Of a DNA stretch of 64,000 bases, positions 44,761-56,600 are shown piece by piece. This DNA is from Archangium minus (GTDB lineage: Bacteria; Myxococcota; Myxococcia; Myxococcales; Myxococcaceae): positions 1,922,001 to 1,986,000 of the forward strand of contig NZ_CP043494.1 of the NCBI RefSeq assembly GCF_044360475.1, written 5' to 3'. Under the pieces are notes generated by a model that saw only the letters and a program-made list of their open reading frames with translations, made no database searches and was not told where the DNA came from. A program made the position numbers and the translations under genes. Position 1 is the stretch's first letter. Every line of letters begins with the position of its first letter.

Positions 44761-46545
44761 CTACTGCACGGCCACCGCCGTCTCGAGGCCGCGCCGCTTC
44801 ATATCCAGGATCAGCAGATCCAGCGACATGTTCTCGTCGTTCGTCGAGAAGATCCGGTTCTTGTTGAGGTACTCGGACATCTCATTGATGAAGCTCTCGA
44901 TGTACTCGACCTTGCGCGGGTAGTCGTCCTCGTCCGCGTAGCCCAGCAGCGAGTCGAACGAGCTGGAGCGCTCGTAGCGCTTGCGGAAGGGGGACTTCGC
45001 GTAGTCGCGGGAGGTGATCTCCAGCGGGGTGAACAGGCGCAGCTCGAGCTTCCCGCGGACCGTGAAGAAGGGACGTACCTTCTTGTCGAGCACGTTCTTG
45101 CGCAGGAAGTCCACGGTCATCTTGAGCTGATCCACCGTCTCGCCGGGGTAGTTGTGGAACAGCATCAGCTTGTTCACGATCCCCTTCTGGCTGCTGATGT
45201 CGAGGATGTTCTGCACCTGCCGGATGGAGACCCCCTTGATCATCTTCTTGAGGACCTCCTGCGAGGCGGACTCCAGGCCCCACTCGATGACGCGGATGCC
45301 GGCCTGCTGCCAGCGCTCCAGGATCTTCTCGTCGGTGAACTGGGGCTCGAAGCGGGCGTAGGTGAGGATGTTCACGTCGAGGTTGCGCCGGATCAGCTCC
45401 TCGGCGATGGCCGTGCCCTCATGCACCTCCAGCATGTCGTCCACGAAGTGGAAGAAGCGAGTGTTGTAGCGCTTCGCCAGCAGCTCGATGTTGTCCACCG
45501 TCTTCACGGCGTCATTGCTGTAGTAGCCTGAGTACGTCTTGTAGTGGTTGCAGAACGTGCACTTGGCGAAGGCGCAGCCGCGCGAGGTGGACAGGGGCAG
45601 CGTCGGCAGCAGGAACTTGTCGAGATCGTAGCCGTCGAAGTCCGGGCGGAAGATCGACAGCTGGATGTCGTGGCGCGGCTCGTTGACCTGGATGGCGCCC
45701 TCCGCGTTCCGGTAGACGACACCGTCGAGCTTCTCGACGGGCTTGCCGCGGAGGAACTCGAGGAAGGTCGTCTCCGCCTCCTTGAGGAAGGCGTAGTCGA
45801 TGCAGTCGTTGTTCTTCAGGTACTCTTCCTTGAAGGTGGAGGCGTCCGGGCCCCCGACAACGATCTTCCCGGTGATGAGCGGCTTGAGGCGCCGGGCGAA
45901 CCACAGGGTGGCCTTGCGCTGGATCTGGATGACGGAGAAGCCCACCACCCGAGGCTGCAGGGCCGCCACCTCCAGCACCTTCTGGTGCAGGAACTTCGTC
46001 ACCGGGTTGTCGATCTCTCCGCCCGCCTCGTCATAGGTCAGCGCCAGATCGATGACGATGTGAAGCATCCCGGTCAGCACGAAGATGAGCGAGGCGAGGC
46101 TGCTCTCCTGCTCGTCGCAGAAGACCTCCTCATAGCGGCGGGCCTGGAGCTTCTGCTTCACCTGCTCAACCCGCGCGAAGCCGATCTGGTTGTCGATGTA
46201 GTGCAGGTAGACGAGCGCGTTGCGGATACGATCAAAGTCCGCCGGCATGTCGACGTGCGCCTTGGCGAGCGCGGGGAGGAAGCGGTAGGCGAGCTCCTTG
46301 AGCTGCTCCTCGGTGAGGAGGAAGTCGCGGAGCAGGACGTTGACGTCCTGCTGCTTCACCTTGAAGAAGTTCTTCCTCAGCGCGGCCGTCAACGTGGGCA
46401 CCGCCAGATGCGGGTAGTCCATGTTGTGGTTCGGCATTTTGAGGAGGACCACGTCCGTGCCCCGCACGCGAGCGGTCGGGGTGCCGGGAGTGTCCTTCCC
46501 GGGCTGGGCGGCGTTGTCGTCGACTCCGGATGGATTGTCTGCCAT
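44761..46545 (-). CDS. B12-binding-type radical SAM protein of the NRPS locus
   Basis: 594 residues from the ATG at 46545; the longer frame upstream is not coding-like. An N-terminal region (up to about residue 270) is followed by a cobalamin-binding-like Rossmann segment (VVGFSVIQIQ, IVVGGPDAS, FLKEAETTFLEFL). The radical SAM core begins at about 320 with SRGCAFAKCTFCN, a CX4CX2C spacing rather than the usual CX3CX2C. WGLESASQEVLKKM and NYPGETVDQ are standard later elements of the barrel. No DxHxxG motif is seen. It probably modifies the NRPS product (methylation, C-C bond or rearrangement; inference). It starts 23 nt after the stop of the unknown gene. Confidence 0.88.
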   Translation of the reverse strand: MADNPSGVDDNAAQPGKDTPGTPTARVRGTDVVLLKMPNHNMDYPHLAVPTLTAALRKNFFKVKQQDVNVLLRDFLLTEEQLKELAYRFLPALAKAHVDMPADFDRIRNALVYLHYIDNQIGFARVEQVKQKLQARRYEEVFCDEQESSLASLIFVLTGMLHIVIDLALTYDEAGGEIDNPVTKFLHQKVLEVAALQPRVVGFSVIQIQRKATLWFARRLKPLITGKIVVGGPDASTFKEEYLKNNDCIDYAFLKEAETTFLEFLRGKPVEKLDGVVYRNAEGAIQVNEPRHDIQLSIFRPDFDGYDLDKFLLPTLPLSTSRGCAFAKCTFCNHYKTYSGYYSNDAVKTVDNIELLAKRYNTRFFHFVDDMLEVHEGTAIAEELIRRNLDVNILTYARFEPQFTDEKILERWQQAGIRVIEWGLESASQEVLKKMIKGVSIRQVQNILDISSQKGIVNKLMLFHNYPGETVDQLKMTVDFLRKNVLDKKVRPFFTVRGKLELRLFTPLEITSRDYAKSPFRKRYERSSSFDSLLGYADEDDYPRKVEYIESFINEMSEYLNKNRIFSTNDENMSLDLLILDMKRRGLETAVAVQ

Positions 46546-46568
46546 GGGGTCACCCCGGTGTTGAAGGT

Positions 46569-47546
46569 TCAGCGCTTGTCTTCTTCCTTGTCGCTCTCGA
46601 GCTCCAACGAGTTGCGCTCGAGGATCCACCTGTTGTCCACGAAGACAGGGGACTGACACTCGTAGGTGTCGGCGATCGAGTCCAGATCGAACTCCAGGAC
46701 CACACTGTTGTTGCTGTGCCGCCACTCGTTGTACCGGCCGAGCGAGGCATACCGCTCGAGGAAGGCCCGATCGAACGCGGCGATCCGGGCCTCCACCGCG
46801 GCCTCGACGCCGTAGCTCGCGCGCAGCTTCGCGATGTCAGCCTCAACGGACTGCTCCTGGTGCATGATCCGCGCGAGGTGCCACAGCTCCTTGAGTGCGT
46901 AGAAGTGCTTCACGTAGCCGCCGCGGCTCAGGTTCACCGAGTCGTTCAGCTGCGGCCAGCGGGACCAGAGCTCGGCGAGGGAATTCGCCAGCAGCGCCGG
47001 GTCGTCGCCGCCCTCCGTGAAGGGGACCTCGATCACGGGGAAGCGCGTCAGCAGGGCTCGATCCTCCGGACGCTCGGAGAGCTTGCTCAGCTCGGTCAGC
47101 AGCGCCGGGAGCGTCTGGGGCAGCCGCTCGGCGGTGATGCAGAAGCGGAAGTCGATGATGTAGCCGCGCAGGAGCGAGGCCGTGGACCGGAGGGTGTCCG
47201 CCAGGGTGGAAAAGTCCTCCCGGTCCGTGAGGTGCGGCAGCAGCGTGAGCCTCGGCAGCCGGCAGTCCAGGCGGGTGAGGAGATCGACGAACGACGCGTC
47301 TGGTTTGGCCGAGCTCAGAATCTTGAAGTTCGGGTCGGACTTCTGAGAGTCCTTGCGTTCCCGGAACACGCCAATGATCCGCTCGAGCTGTGCGCGCACC
47401 TGCTCGTTGTCGCGGGACGCCACGAGGAAGGCGGTCAGGTGCGCGTAGGGCGTACTGTGGTACCAGCGCAGGTCCTGCTCGATCCGCGTGAAGAGATCCT
47501 GCTCCTCCTGGGTTGGGAGGACGTACTCGACGATTCGCTTACGCAA
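46569..47546 (-). CDS. Protein of unknown family in the NRPS operon
   Basis: 325 residues. The start is TTG with GGAGG 5 nt upstream. It is a soluble, mostly helical protein with no signal or membrane segment and no recognised catalytic motif. It stands between the NRPS (88 nt) and the B12-type radical SAM gene (23 nt) on the same strand, so it is probably part of the pathway. I recognise no family; a partner or adaptor for the radical SAM enzyme is only a guess. Confidence 0.72.
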   Translation of the reverse strand: MRKRIVEYVLPTQEEQDLFTRIEQDLRWYHSTPYAHLTAFLVASRDNEQVRAQLERIIGVFRERKDSQKSDPNFKILSSAKPDASFVDLLTRLDCRLPRLTLLPHLTDREDFSTLADTLRSTASLLRGYIIDFRFCITAERLPQTLPALLTELSKLSERPEDRALLTRFPVIEVPFTEGGDDPALLANSLAELWSRWPQLNDSVNLSRGGYVKHFYALKELWHLARIMHQEQSVEADIAKLRASYGVEAAVEARIAAFDRAFLERYASLGRYNEWRHSNNSVVLEFDLDSIADTYECQSPVFVDNRWILERNSLELESDKEEDKR

Positions 47547-47634
47547 GCTTCCTCCACCACACTGACGGTGGGCTGTTCACGGGGGGCCCGGAATATAGCT
47601 GTTCACACACGTCAAATCCACCCATGTCCGGGCT

Positions 47635-50600
47635 TTACCGTTCTTCGTCGGATCGCTGTGAGTTGACAGGCTTTGGCTTGATGCGGCGAAGCCGCTCGAA
47701 GTCCGAGGCACGGCGCTCTCCCTTGAGGACGTTCTCCTGCTTGCGCTCGGTCTCGGTCTGGAGCTCCAGCCGGGCCAGGCTCCTGTCGGCCCCACCGGCG
47801 AGCTGTTGGAGGAGCAATTCATACTGTCGGTGCATCCGCGCGATGGTCGCCTCGTCGAAGATGTCGACGTCGTAGCTCCAGGAGGCCTCGAGTCCGCCGT
47901 CGCGCTCCTCGAGGATGACGACGAGGTCGAACTTCACCGCGTCGAAGTTGGGCGCGAGCTGGCTCATGCTCAGGTCCCCGAGCCGGAGCGCCGGTAGCGG
48001 CGCGTTCTGCAACACGAAGAGCACCTGGAAGAGTGGGTTGTAGCCCAGGGAACGATTGATCCCGAGCTCGTCCACGACGCGCTCGAACGGCACGTCCTGG
48101 TGCTCATAGGCCTCCAGCGTCAACGCCCTGACGCGCTGCAAGAGCTCCTGGAAGGAGAGGGTGCCCTGGACCTGGCACCTGAGCGCGAGCGTGTTGACGA
48201 AGAACCCGATCAGGTCCTCCGTGAGCGGGTGGGACCGGTTGGCGATGGGCACGCCGACCACGATGTCCTCGGTGCCCGTCAGTCGATGGAGCAGCGCATA
48301 GAAGGCCGCCAGCGCGGTCATGAAGAGCGTCGCGCCCTCCTTCTTGCTGAGCGCCTGGAGTGCCTCGGTGTCCTTCGAGCCGAGCCTCCCGACGACGAGC
48401 TTGCCTCGGTGGCTGGGGACCTCGGGCCGAGGGAGCGCGGAGGGCAGCGTGAGCCGCGTAGGGGCGCCGGCCAGCCGCTGGCGCCAGTAGTGGAGCTGGC
48501 GCTCTAGCAGCTCGCCCTGGAGCCAGTGCCGCTGCCAGTACGCGAAGTCGGCGTACTGGATCGGCAGCGGCGGCAGCGGATCCTGCTGGCCCGCGCTGAA
48601 GGCCTCGTAGAGCGCGGTCATCTCTCGGAAGAGCACTCCCAGCGACCAGCCGTCCGAGACGATGTGGTGGAGCGTCACCAGCAACGCGTGCTCCTGCTCG
48701 TCCAGCCGCAGCAGTCGGACGCGCAGCAGCGGGGGCTGGGCGAGTTCGAAGGGCCGCTCCGCCTCTCTCTTCTCGATCTCCCGGGCGCGGGCCTCGCGCT
48801 CTCCGGCGGGCAGCGCGCGGAGATCCTCGACCGGGACCTCCAGCTTCAGCGTTGGGACGATGCGCTGGACCGGGCTTCCCTCCTGGGACTCGAACGCGGT
48901 GCGGAGCACCTCGTGGCGCTCCAGCAGCGTCCGCAGGCACCGCTCGAGCACCGCCACGTCGAGCGCGCCGGTGAGCCGCAGCGCGCCCGGGATGTTGTAC
49001 GTGGAGGCGTTCGGCTCGAGCTGGGCGAGGAACCAGAGCCGCTGCTGCGAGTAGGACAACGGGAGGAGGCCCTCCCTCGCCACCGGAGAGAGCGGTCGCG
49101 AGGCGGCCCGGCGGGAACGGTGCGCCGCATCGATCAGCTCCGCCAGCGCGGCCACGGTGCCGCCCTCGAAGAGCGCCTTCAACGGCAGCTCGACGCCGGT
49201 GGCCTCGCGCACCCGCGACACGAGCCGCGTCGCCAGCAGCGAGTGCCCGCCCAGCTCGAAGAAGTCGTCGTTGATCCCCACGCGGGTCAGCCCGAGCAGC
49301 TCGCTCCAGATGGACACGAGGGTTCGCTCGGTCGCGGTGCGGGGCGCGCTGAGGGAGCTGCCGGCCTGTGCGCCGTCGAGGGGCTCGCGGGAGAGCACCC
49401 GCCGGTCGACCTTGCCGTTCGGGGACAGGGGCAGGGCGGGGTGGAATGCCACGGAGGTTGGAATCAGGTGCTCTGGGAGCAGAGGCTCCAGGTAGCCGCG
49501 CAGCTCGCTGGCCGTGACGGCGGAGGCCTCCCGGAGGACGACGTGCGCCACCAGTCGCCGGGTGTCGGCGCGCTCCCCGGCGGCCACCACGGCGACCTCG
49601 CGCACCGCCGGGTGCCCGAGCAGCGCGGCCTCCACCTCGCCCGGCTCGATGCGGAACCCGCGGACCTTCACCTGGTTGTCTACCCGGCCGAGGAACTTGA
49701 TGCGCCCGTCAGCCCTCCAGCAGGCCAGGTCCCCCGTCCGGTACATGCGGCTGCCCGGCTCGCTGCTGAACGGATCCGGCAGGAACCGCTCCGCGGTCAG
49801 CCCCGCGCGCCCGAGGTACCCGCGCGCCAGCCCGTCCCCCGCGCAGTACAGCTCACCGGGCACTCCGAGCGGCACGGGCTCCAGCCCGGCGTCGAGGATG
49901 TAGACCCGCGTGCCTGTGATGGGCGTGCCTATGGGCACCGGCGCCTCGACCTCGCCCGGCGCCGCCATGGGGTGGCAGCAGGTGAACGTGGTGTTCTCGG
50001 TGGGGCCATAGCCGTTGATGAGCTGGAGCCCGGGGTGGCGCTCGAGCACGCGGCGCACGTGGGTGGGGGAGAGGACGTCTCCTCCCGCGAGGAGCTGTCG
50101 CACGCCCGCGAGCGCCTCCGGGTGCTGCTCGACCAGGTTGTGGAAGAGTCCGGCGGTCAGCCACAGGGCCGTCACCCGATGCCGCGCCAGGGTGTCCTCG
50201 AGTCGCTCAAGCCCTGTCCCGTCGCCGGGGAACAGCACGAGCCGGCCACCGTTCAACAGGGGGCCCCAGATCTCCAGCGTCGCGGCATCGAACGAGAAGG
50301 GCGCGAGGTGGAGGAAGGCGTCCTCGGCGGACAGCTTCGCGTAGTTGGGCGCGGTGACGAGGCGGATCACGGCCCGGTGGGGGACGCAGACTCCCTTCGG
50401 CTGGCCGGTGGAGCCCGACGTGTACATGACGTAGGCGAGGCTCTCGGCTCGCGTCATGTCCGGCAGGGCCTCGGTGGGCTCGCCAGCAATGGCCGGCCAA
50501 TCGGCGTCCAGGCAGAGCCGGTCCGGGGTGGTGCCCTCAAGCGTTGGCAGCAGGGCCGCCTCCGTGAGGAGCAGCCTCGCGTCCGAGTCCGCGAGCATCA

Positions 50601-53600
50601 GCGTCAGGCGCTCCCGCGGGTAGCCGGGCTCAAGCGGCAGGTACGCGCCCCCAGCCTTCAGGATGCCCAGCATGCCGATCACCCGCTCGAACGAGCGGCG
50701 CACATACAGCCCCACCCGAGCGTCGGGCGTGACGCCTCGGCGCCGGAGGTGATGCGCGAGCTGGTTGCTGCGCCGGTCCAGCTCCCCGTACGTCAGGCTC
50801 CGGTCCGCCCATTCGAGGGCGATGGCGTCAGGAGTCCGGGCGGCCTGCTCCGCGAAGCGCTGGTGGAGGGTCGCATCGCGCGGGTATCCGCGCCGGGTGT
50901 CGTTGGCCCGGGCGATCACCGCCACCTCCGCCTCGGTGAGCAGCGGAAGCCGCGCGAGCGGCGCGTCGGGGTGCTCCACCGCGCCCTGGAGCAGCCGCTC
51001 GAAGTGCTCGGCCATGCGGGCCACCGCCTCGGTGGGAAGCAAGGCCGTGTCGAACTGCCAGCTCACCGCCCAGCCGTCGCTCCGCTGTCCGACCTCGAGC
51101 AGGAGATCGAACTTGGCCTGCTCGGGCAACACCTCCTCGAAGGAGGTCCTCAGGCCTGACAGGGTGGGCCCTTCGCCCGGAATGTCCTGAAGGAGGAACA
51201 TGAGCTGCAGGAAGGGCGGCCGGCTGGACGTGCGCGCCGGACGGACAGCCTCCACGAGCTTTTCGAAGGGCAGGTCCTGGTGCGCGAGGGCGGTCAGGGT
51301 CACCTCGCGGACCCTTGCCACGAGCTCCCGGAACGAGGCCCTCTCGGGGACATGGGTCCGGAGTACCAGCGTGTTCACGAAGAACCCGACGAGTCCCTCG
51401 AGCGCGCCGTGGGTCCGGTGTGCCACTGGCGTCCCGACCACGAGATCCCGCTGCCCGGTGTGCCGGTGCAGCAGCGCCTCGAAGGCGGCGAGCAGCGCCA
51501 TGAACGGGGTGGCGCCTTCGGCGTGGCAGAGCGCCTGGAGCGAGGCCATCAGTGGCGCGGGCAGGGCGCGCCGGACGACGCCCACCGGGCCGGGGGCGGT
51601 GGAGCGGGCCGCGTGGGCGAGAGGGAGCTCGAGCTCCGCTGGTGCGCCCTCCAGCGTCTTCCGCCAGTGCGCGAGCTGATTCTCCAGCACCTCGCCCTGG
51701 AGCCACCGGCGCTGCCACACCGCGAAGTCGGCGTACTGCACCTCCAGCTCCGGGAGCGCCGCCGTGCGGCTGGTGCTCCGCGCGTTGTAGAGCTCCGCCA
51801 GATCCTGGAAGAGGATATTCAGCGACCACGCGTCGCACACGATGTGATGCAGCACCACGACCAGGCGGTGCTCCTCTTCGCCCAGGCGGATCAGGCGCGC
51901 GCGCATCAGCGGAGGTCGCGAGAGGTCGAAGGGGAGGGCTGCCTCTGCTCGGACGAGCTCCTCCGCGCGAACCTTGCGTTGCTCGGGAGGCAGCGCGCGA
52001 AGATCGTCCGCTTGAAAGGGCACCGTCACGGCGGGCTCAACGAGCTGGACCGGCTCACCGTCCTGTTCGAGCAGGCGGGTCCGGAGAATCTCGTGTCGCC
52101 GCATCAGCTCGCTCAGGGAGAACTCGAGCGCACCGACGTCGAGTCGCCCGACGAGGTGCAGCGTCCCAGGCATGTTGTAGGCGGCGCTTTCGGGCTCGAG
52201 CCGGGCCAGCAGCCACAGCCGTTGCTGCGCGAAGGACAGCGGAAGCGGGGCGCCGTGGTCGACGCGGGCGAGCGGCGGGGCAGCGCTGGGCGAGGGAGCA
52301 CTGCCGGCCTGGTCGATCCGTGCCGCCAGCGCCACGATGGTCCCCTCCTCGAACAGGGCCCGGAGCGGCAGCTCTATGCCGAGCGTGCTTCGGATCCGCG
52401 AGATGACCTGCATGGCCAGCAGTGAGTGGCCACCCAGCTCGAAGAAGCCCTGGTCGACGCCCACACGCTCGAGCTTCAGGACGTCCGCCCAGATCTCGGC
52501 GAGTGCTGCCTCGGTCGGGGTGCTCGGCGGTTCCCCCTCGCTCGCGGACGGCGGTGGCGGTAAGGCGCGCCGATCCACCTTCCCGGAGGAGCCGTAAGGG
52601 AACGCGTCGAGCCGGACGATGGCGGCCGGGACCATGTAGGGCGGCAATCGCGCGGCGAGCTGCGCGCGCAGGGCCGATGGAGCCACCTCGGGAGCGGCGA
52701 CGGCGTACGCGACGAGCCGCGCCTCCCTGCCCGCGCCCTCTGCCTGGAGCAGCACGAGCGCGTCGCGGACTCCCTCGCAGGCGCGAAGCGCGGATTCGAT
52801 CTCGCCCAACTCCACGCGGAAGCCGCGGATCTTCACCTGTTCGTCGGCGCGGCCCAGGTACTCCAGCACGCCGTCCGTGCGCAGGCGGGCCAGATCTCCG
52901 GTGCGGTACATGCGGCTGCCCGGGGTGGTGGAGTGCGGATCCGCCAGGAAACGCTCGGCGGTCAGCGCGGGGGCACGGAAGTAGCCTCGGGCCAGGCCCT
53001 CGCCTGTCAGCCACAGTTCCCCCACGCCGCCAGTCGGCACGGGCGCGAGCCGCCCGTCGAGGACGTAGGCTCCCATCGTCCGGAGCGGTCGGCCGATCGG
53101 GACGTCGTCGAGCCCCGTCGTCGTCGCCGCCGGCAGGTCGTGGCAGGTGGCGGACACCGTCGCTTCCGTCGGCCCGTACACGTTGATCAGGTGGATGGAA
53201 GGCGGTGCGTGGCGGTGCCACTGCGTCACCCGCTCGGCGCGCACTCGCTCCCCGGCGACGATCACGAATCGCAGCGAGGTGGGCAGGGAGAGCTCCCGCT
53301 CGGCGAGCGCGGCGGCCACCGTGTGGAAGAAGGCGGTGGGGAGATCCAGCAGCGTCACCGCGAGCCGCTCGCACCCCGCAAGGAAGCCTTCCACGGTGGC
53401 GAGCATGGCCGCATCTCGGAGGACGAGCGTGGCGCCGGTGCAGAGCGCGAGGAAGATCTCCTCCACGCTGGAGTCGAAGCTGAGGGAGTTGAACTGGAGG
53501 ACGCGATCCTCGGGGACGACGCCGAACTGCACCCGCTCGGCCTGGACGAGGCTCGCGAGGGCGTGGTGGGTCACCATGACGCCCTTGGGCCGCCCGGTGG

Positions 53601-56600
53601 AGCCGGACGTGTAGATGACGTATGCGAGGTGCTCCGGCGTCACGGAGGAGGGCGGCGGCTCGCGGCGTGTCTCCCCGGCCTCCACCGTCACCACGGTGAC
53701 GCCCTGTTCCGCGAAGAAGGCCGCGTGGGAAGGGTGCGTCACTGCGAGCTGAGCTCCTGAGTCCGCGAGGACGTCCGCGCGCCGCGCGTTGCTGAACTCG
53801 GGATCCAGCGGCACGTAGGCGCCGCCCGCCTTGAGGATCCCGAGCACCGCGACGATCTGCTCGATCGAGCGCTCAAGGTAGATGACCACCAGGGTGTCGG
53901 GGCCGACGCCCAGCTCGCGCAACCGCCAGGCCAGCGCGTTCGCCCGGGCGTCCAGCGCTCCATAGGTCAGCGCGTCCTCTCCTGACACGAGGGCCGTCGC
54001 CTCCGGGGCGAGCCGCGCGCGCTCCTCGATCCAGGTGTGGACGCAGGCGGGCTGTGGAGCCTCCAGCGGCCGCCCCAACGCGAGCCACCGCGCCTGGTCC
54101 TCCTCCGTGTCGAGCTGTAGCACAGCCAGCGGCGCGTCGGGTTGATCGACAGCGCTCCGCAGCAGGGACTCGTACCGCCGCAACAGCAGCTCGATCGTTT
54201 CGGGCTTGAAGAGATCCGCGTTGTACTCGAGCACCGCATGGAAACGCCCGTCGAGCTCGGCGATGGAGAGGGCGAGGTCGAGCTGGGCCGTCCCGAGCTC
54301 CAGTTCCAGGGACTCCATGGCCACACCCGCGAGCGAGAGCCGCGCGCCGCCAGTGCCCTGGGCCAGCGCGGCGAGCCCCTTCTCGCTCCGAGGCGGAGGC
54401 TGCTGGAACGAGAACATGGTCTGGAACAGGGGCGAGCGGCTCGCCTGGCGCAGCGGTGCCAGCCGCTCGACGAGGAGGCTGAATGGCATGGCCGCGTGAT
54501 CGAGCGCTTCGTGGACGGTCCGGCCCACCTCGGCCATCAACGCGCGGAACGGGAGCCCACCGTCCAGCTCCAACCGCAGCACCAGGGAGTTGACGAAGTA
54601 TCCGACCGTCTCGGCCAGCTCGGCGCGCGCACGGCCCGCCGACGGCGCTCCCACCCAGAGCTCCCGCTGGCCGTTGTGCCGATACAGCAGCGTGGCGTAC
54701 GCCGCCAGCAGGGGCGCGAAGGGGGTGGTCGCCTCTCGGCGGAAGAGCTCCTTCAACCGCGCCGTGAGCGAGGCATCCAGCACGCGCTCCCGCCTGCCGC
54801 CGCGGTACGTCTGCACGGGTGGGCGGGGGTGATCCGCCAGGTGCTCGAGGACCGGCGGCGAACCCGACAGCCGACGCTGCCAGTACTCCCAGAGCCGTTG
54901 ACCGTGGGGACCTTCGAGCTGCTCCTGCTCCCAGCGCACGGCGTCCGCATAGGAGGCCGCGGGGGAGGGGAGCACCGCGGCGGTGCCATCGCGCTCCGCC
55001 GGGTAGAGCGCTGAGAGCTCCCGGGCGAGCTGCCCGAGCGACCAGAAGTCCGCGATCAGGTGGTGCACCACCACCAGCAGCACCTGCTCGGAGCCGCTTC
55101 GCCGGTACAGCCGGAGCCGGAGCAGGGGACCTCGCTGGAGCTCGAACGGGAGCGACGCCTCCTCGCGCAGGCGGGTGCGCAGGGCGTCCTCGCTCCAGCC
55201 GGAGGCGTCCTCGCCGCGGAGGTCGACCTCGCCCTGAGCGTGGAGCCGCTGGAAGGGCTTCCCGTCTTGCGCGTGGAAGGTGGTGCGCAGGCCAGGGTGA
55301 CGCTCGACGAGCCGGTGCACCGCGCGCCGGAGCAGCGCCTCGTCGAGCGGCTCCAGGACACGGAGCGCCGCGGCGATGTGGTAGGCGGCGCTGTCGGGCG
55401 CGAGCTGGTGCAGGAACCACAGCGCGCGCTGGCCGTACGAGAGCGGGAAGTCGCCCGACGCCGTGCCCGACGGGCGCTCCGGCTGCCACTGGCGCGCGTC
55501 GGCTGCACGGGCCGCTTCGACTGCGGCGACAATCTCCTCGAGCGTGCGGCTGCTCAGCAGGCGTGCCAGCGGCACGCTCACGCCCAGGCGCAGTTGGAGC
55601 CGATGCTGGAGCTCCACGCTCGACAGCGAGTCCAGGCCCAGCTCCTCCTGACCCGCCGTGACAGGGACGGGCAGAGCCAGGACCTGGGAGACCTCCTCCG
55701 CCACCTCGCGCCACAGCGGTGACGCCCCGGACCCGGTGGGCGCATCCTCCGTGGCGGCAGCCGCCCCGGTGCTCGCCGTGCTCAGTGTGGCGCTTGCCAG
55801 GGCCTGCAACTCGCCCGAGAGGAACGCCGCGCGGCAGGCGTGCCGTTGGATCTTCCCGCTCGACGTCTTGGGCACGGTGCCCGGCTCGATCAGTACCACC
55901 GCGTGGAGCGCCAGTTCGTGCTGCTCGGTCACCGCACGGCGGATCGCGTCGATGACCTCGTCGAGGCCGCTCTCCGCGCGCTGCGCGGTGACCTCGTACA
56001 CGACCACGAGCTGCTCGGCGCCGTCGGCCTCCACGGAGAACGCCGCGCCGGAGCCGGGGCGCACCGCTGGATGGCTCTGCTCGACGGTGCGCTCGATGTC
56101 CTGCGGGTAGTGGTTGAGCCCGCGGATGATGATGAGATCCTTGGCGCGTCCGGTGACGAAGAGCTCGCCGTCACGCAGGAACCCGAGATCGCCCGTGCGC
56201 AGGAAGGGGCCCTCGCCCGAGTCGCGCAGCCGGGCCCGGAAGGTCCGCTCCGTGGTCTCCGGCTGGCCCCAGTAGCCTCCGGCCACGCTCTCGCTCGAGA
56301 CCCAGATCTCCCCGATCTCCCCATCGCGCCGGAGCGCGGAGGTCTCCGGATCCACGACGACCAACCGGCCCTCGAGCACGTTCCGACCGGAGCTCACGAA
56401 GTGCTTCGCCTCGGCGTGCCCGGCCTCCGCGGGGACGGCCTGGCCGCGCTGGAGCGCCTGCCCGTCGAAGGCCTCCACCCGAGGCGCCTGCCCGACCTCG
56501 GAGCCCGAGACAATCAGCGTTGCCTCGGCCAGCCCGTAGCACGGATAGAACGCTTCCCGGCGGAACCCGATCGGGCCGAACGCCTGGGTGAAGCGCTCGA

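Noticed and set aside
48526..51159. 877-codon plus-strand ORF
   Set aside because: Antisense to the NRPS, which is fully supported by its motifs.
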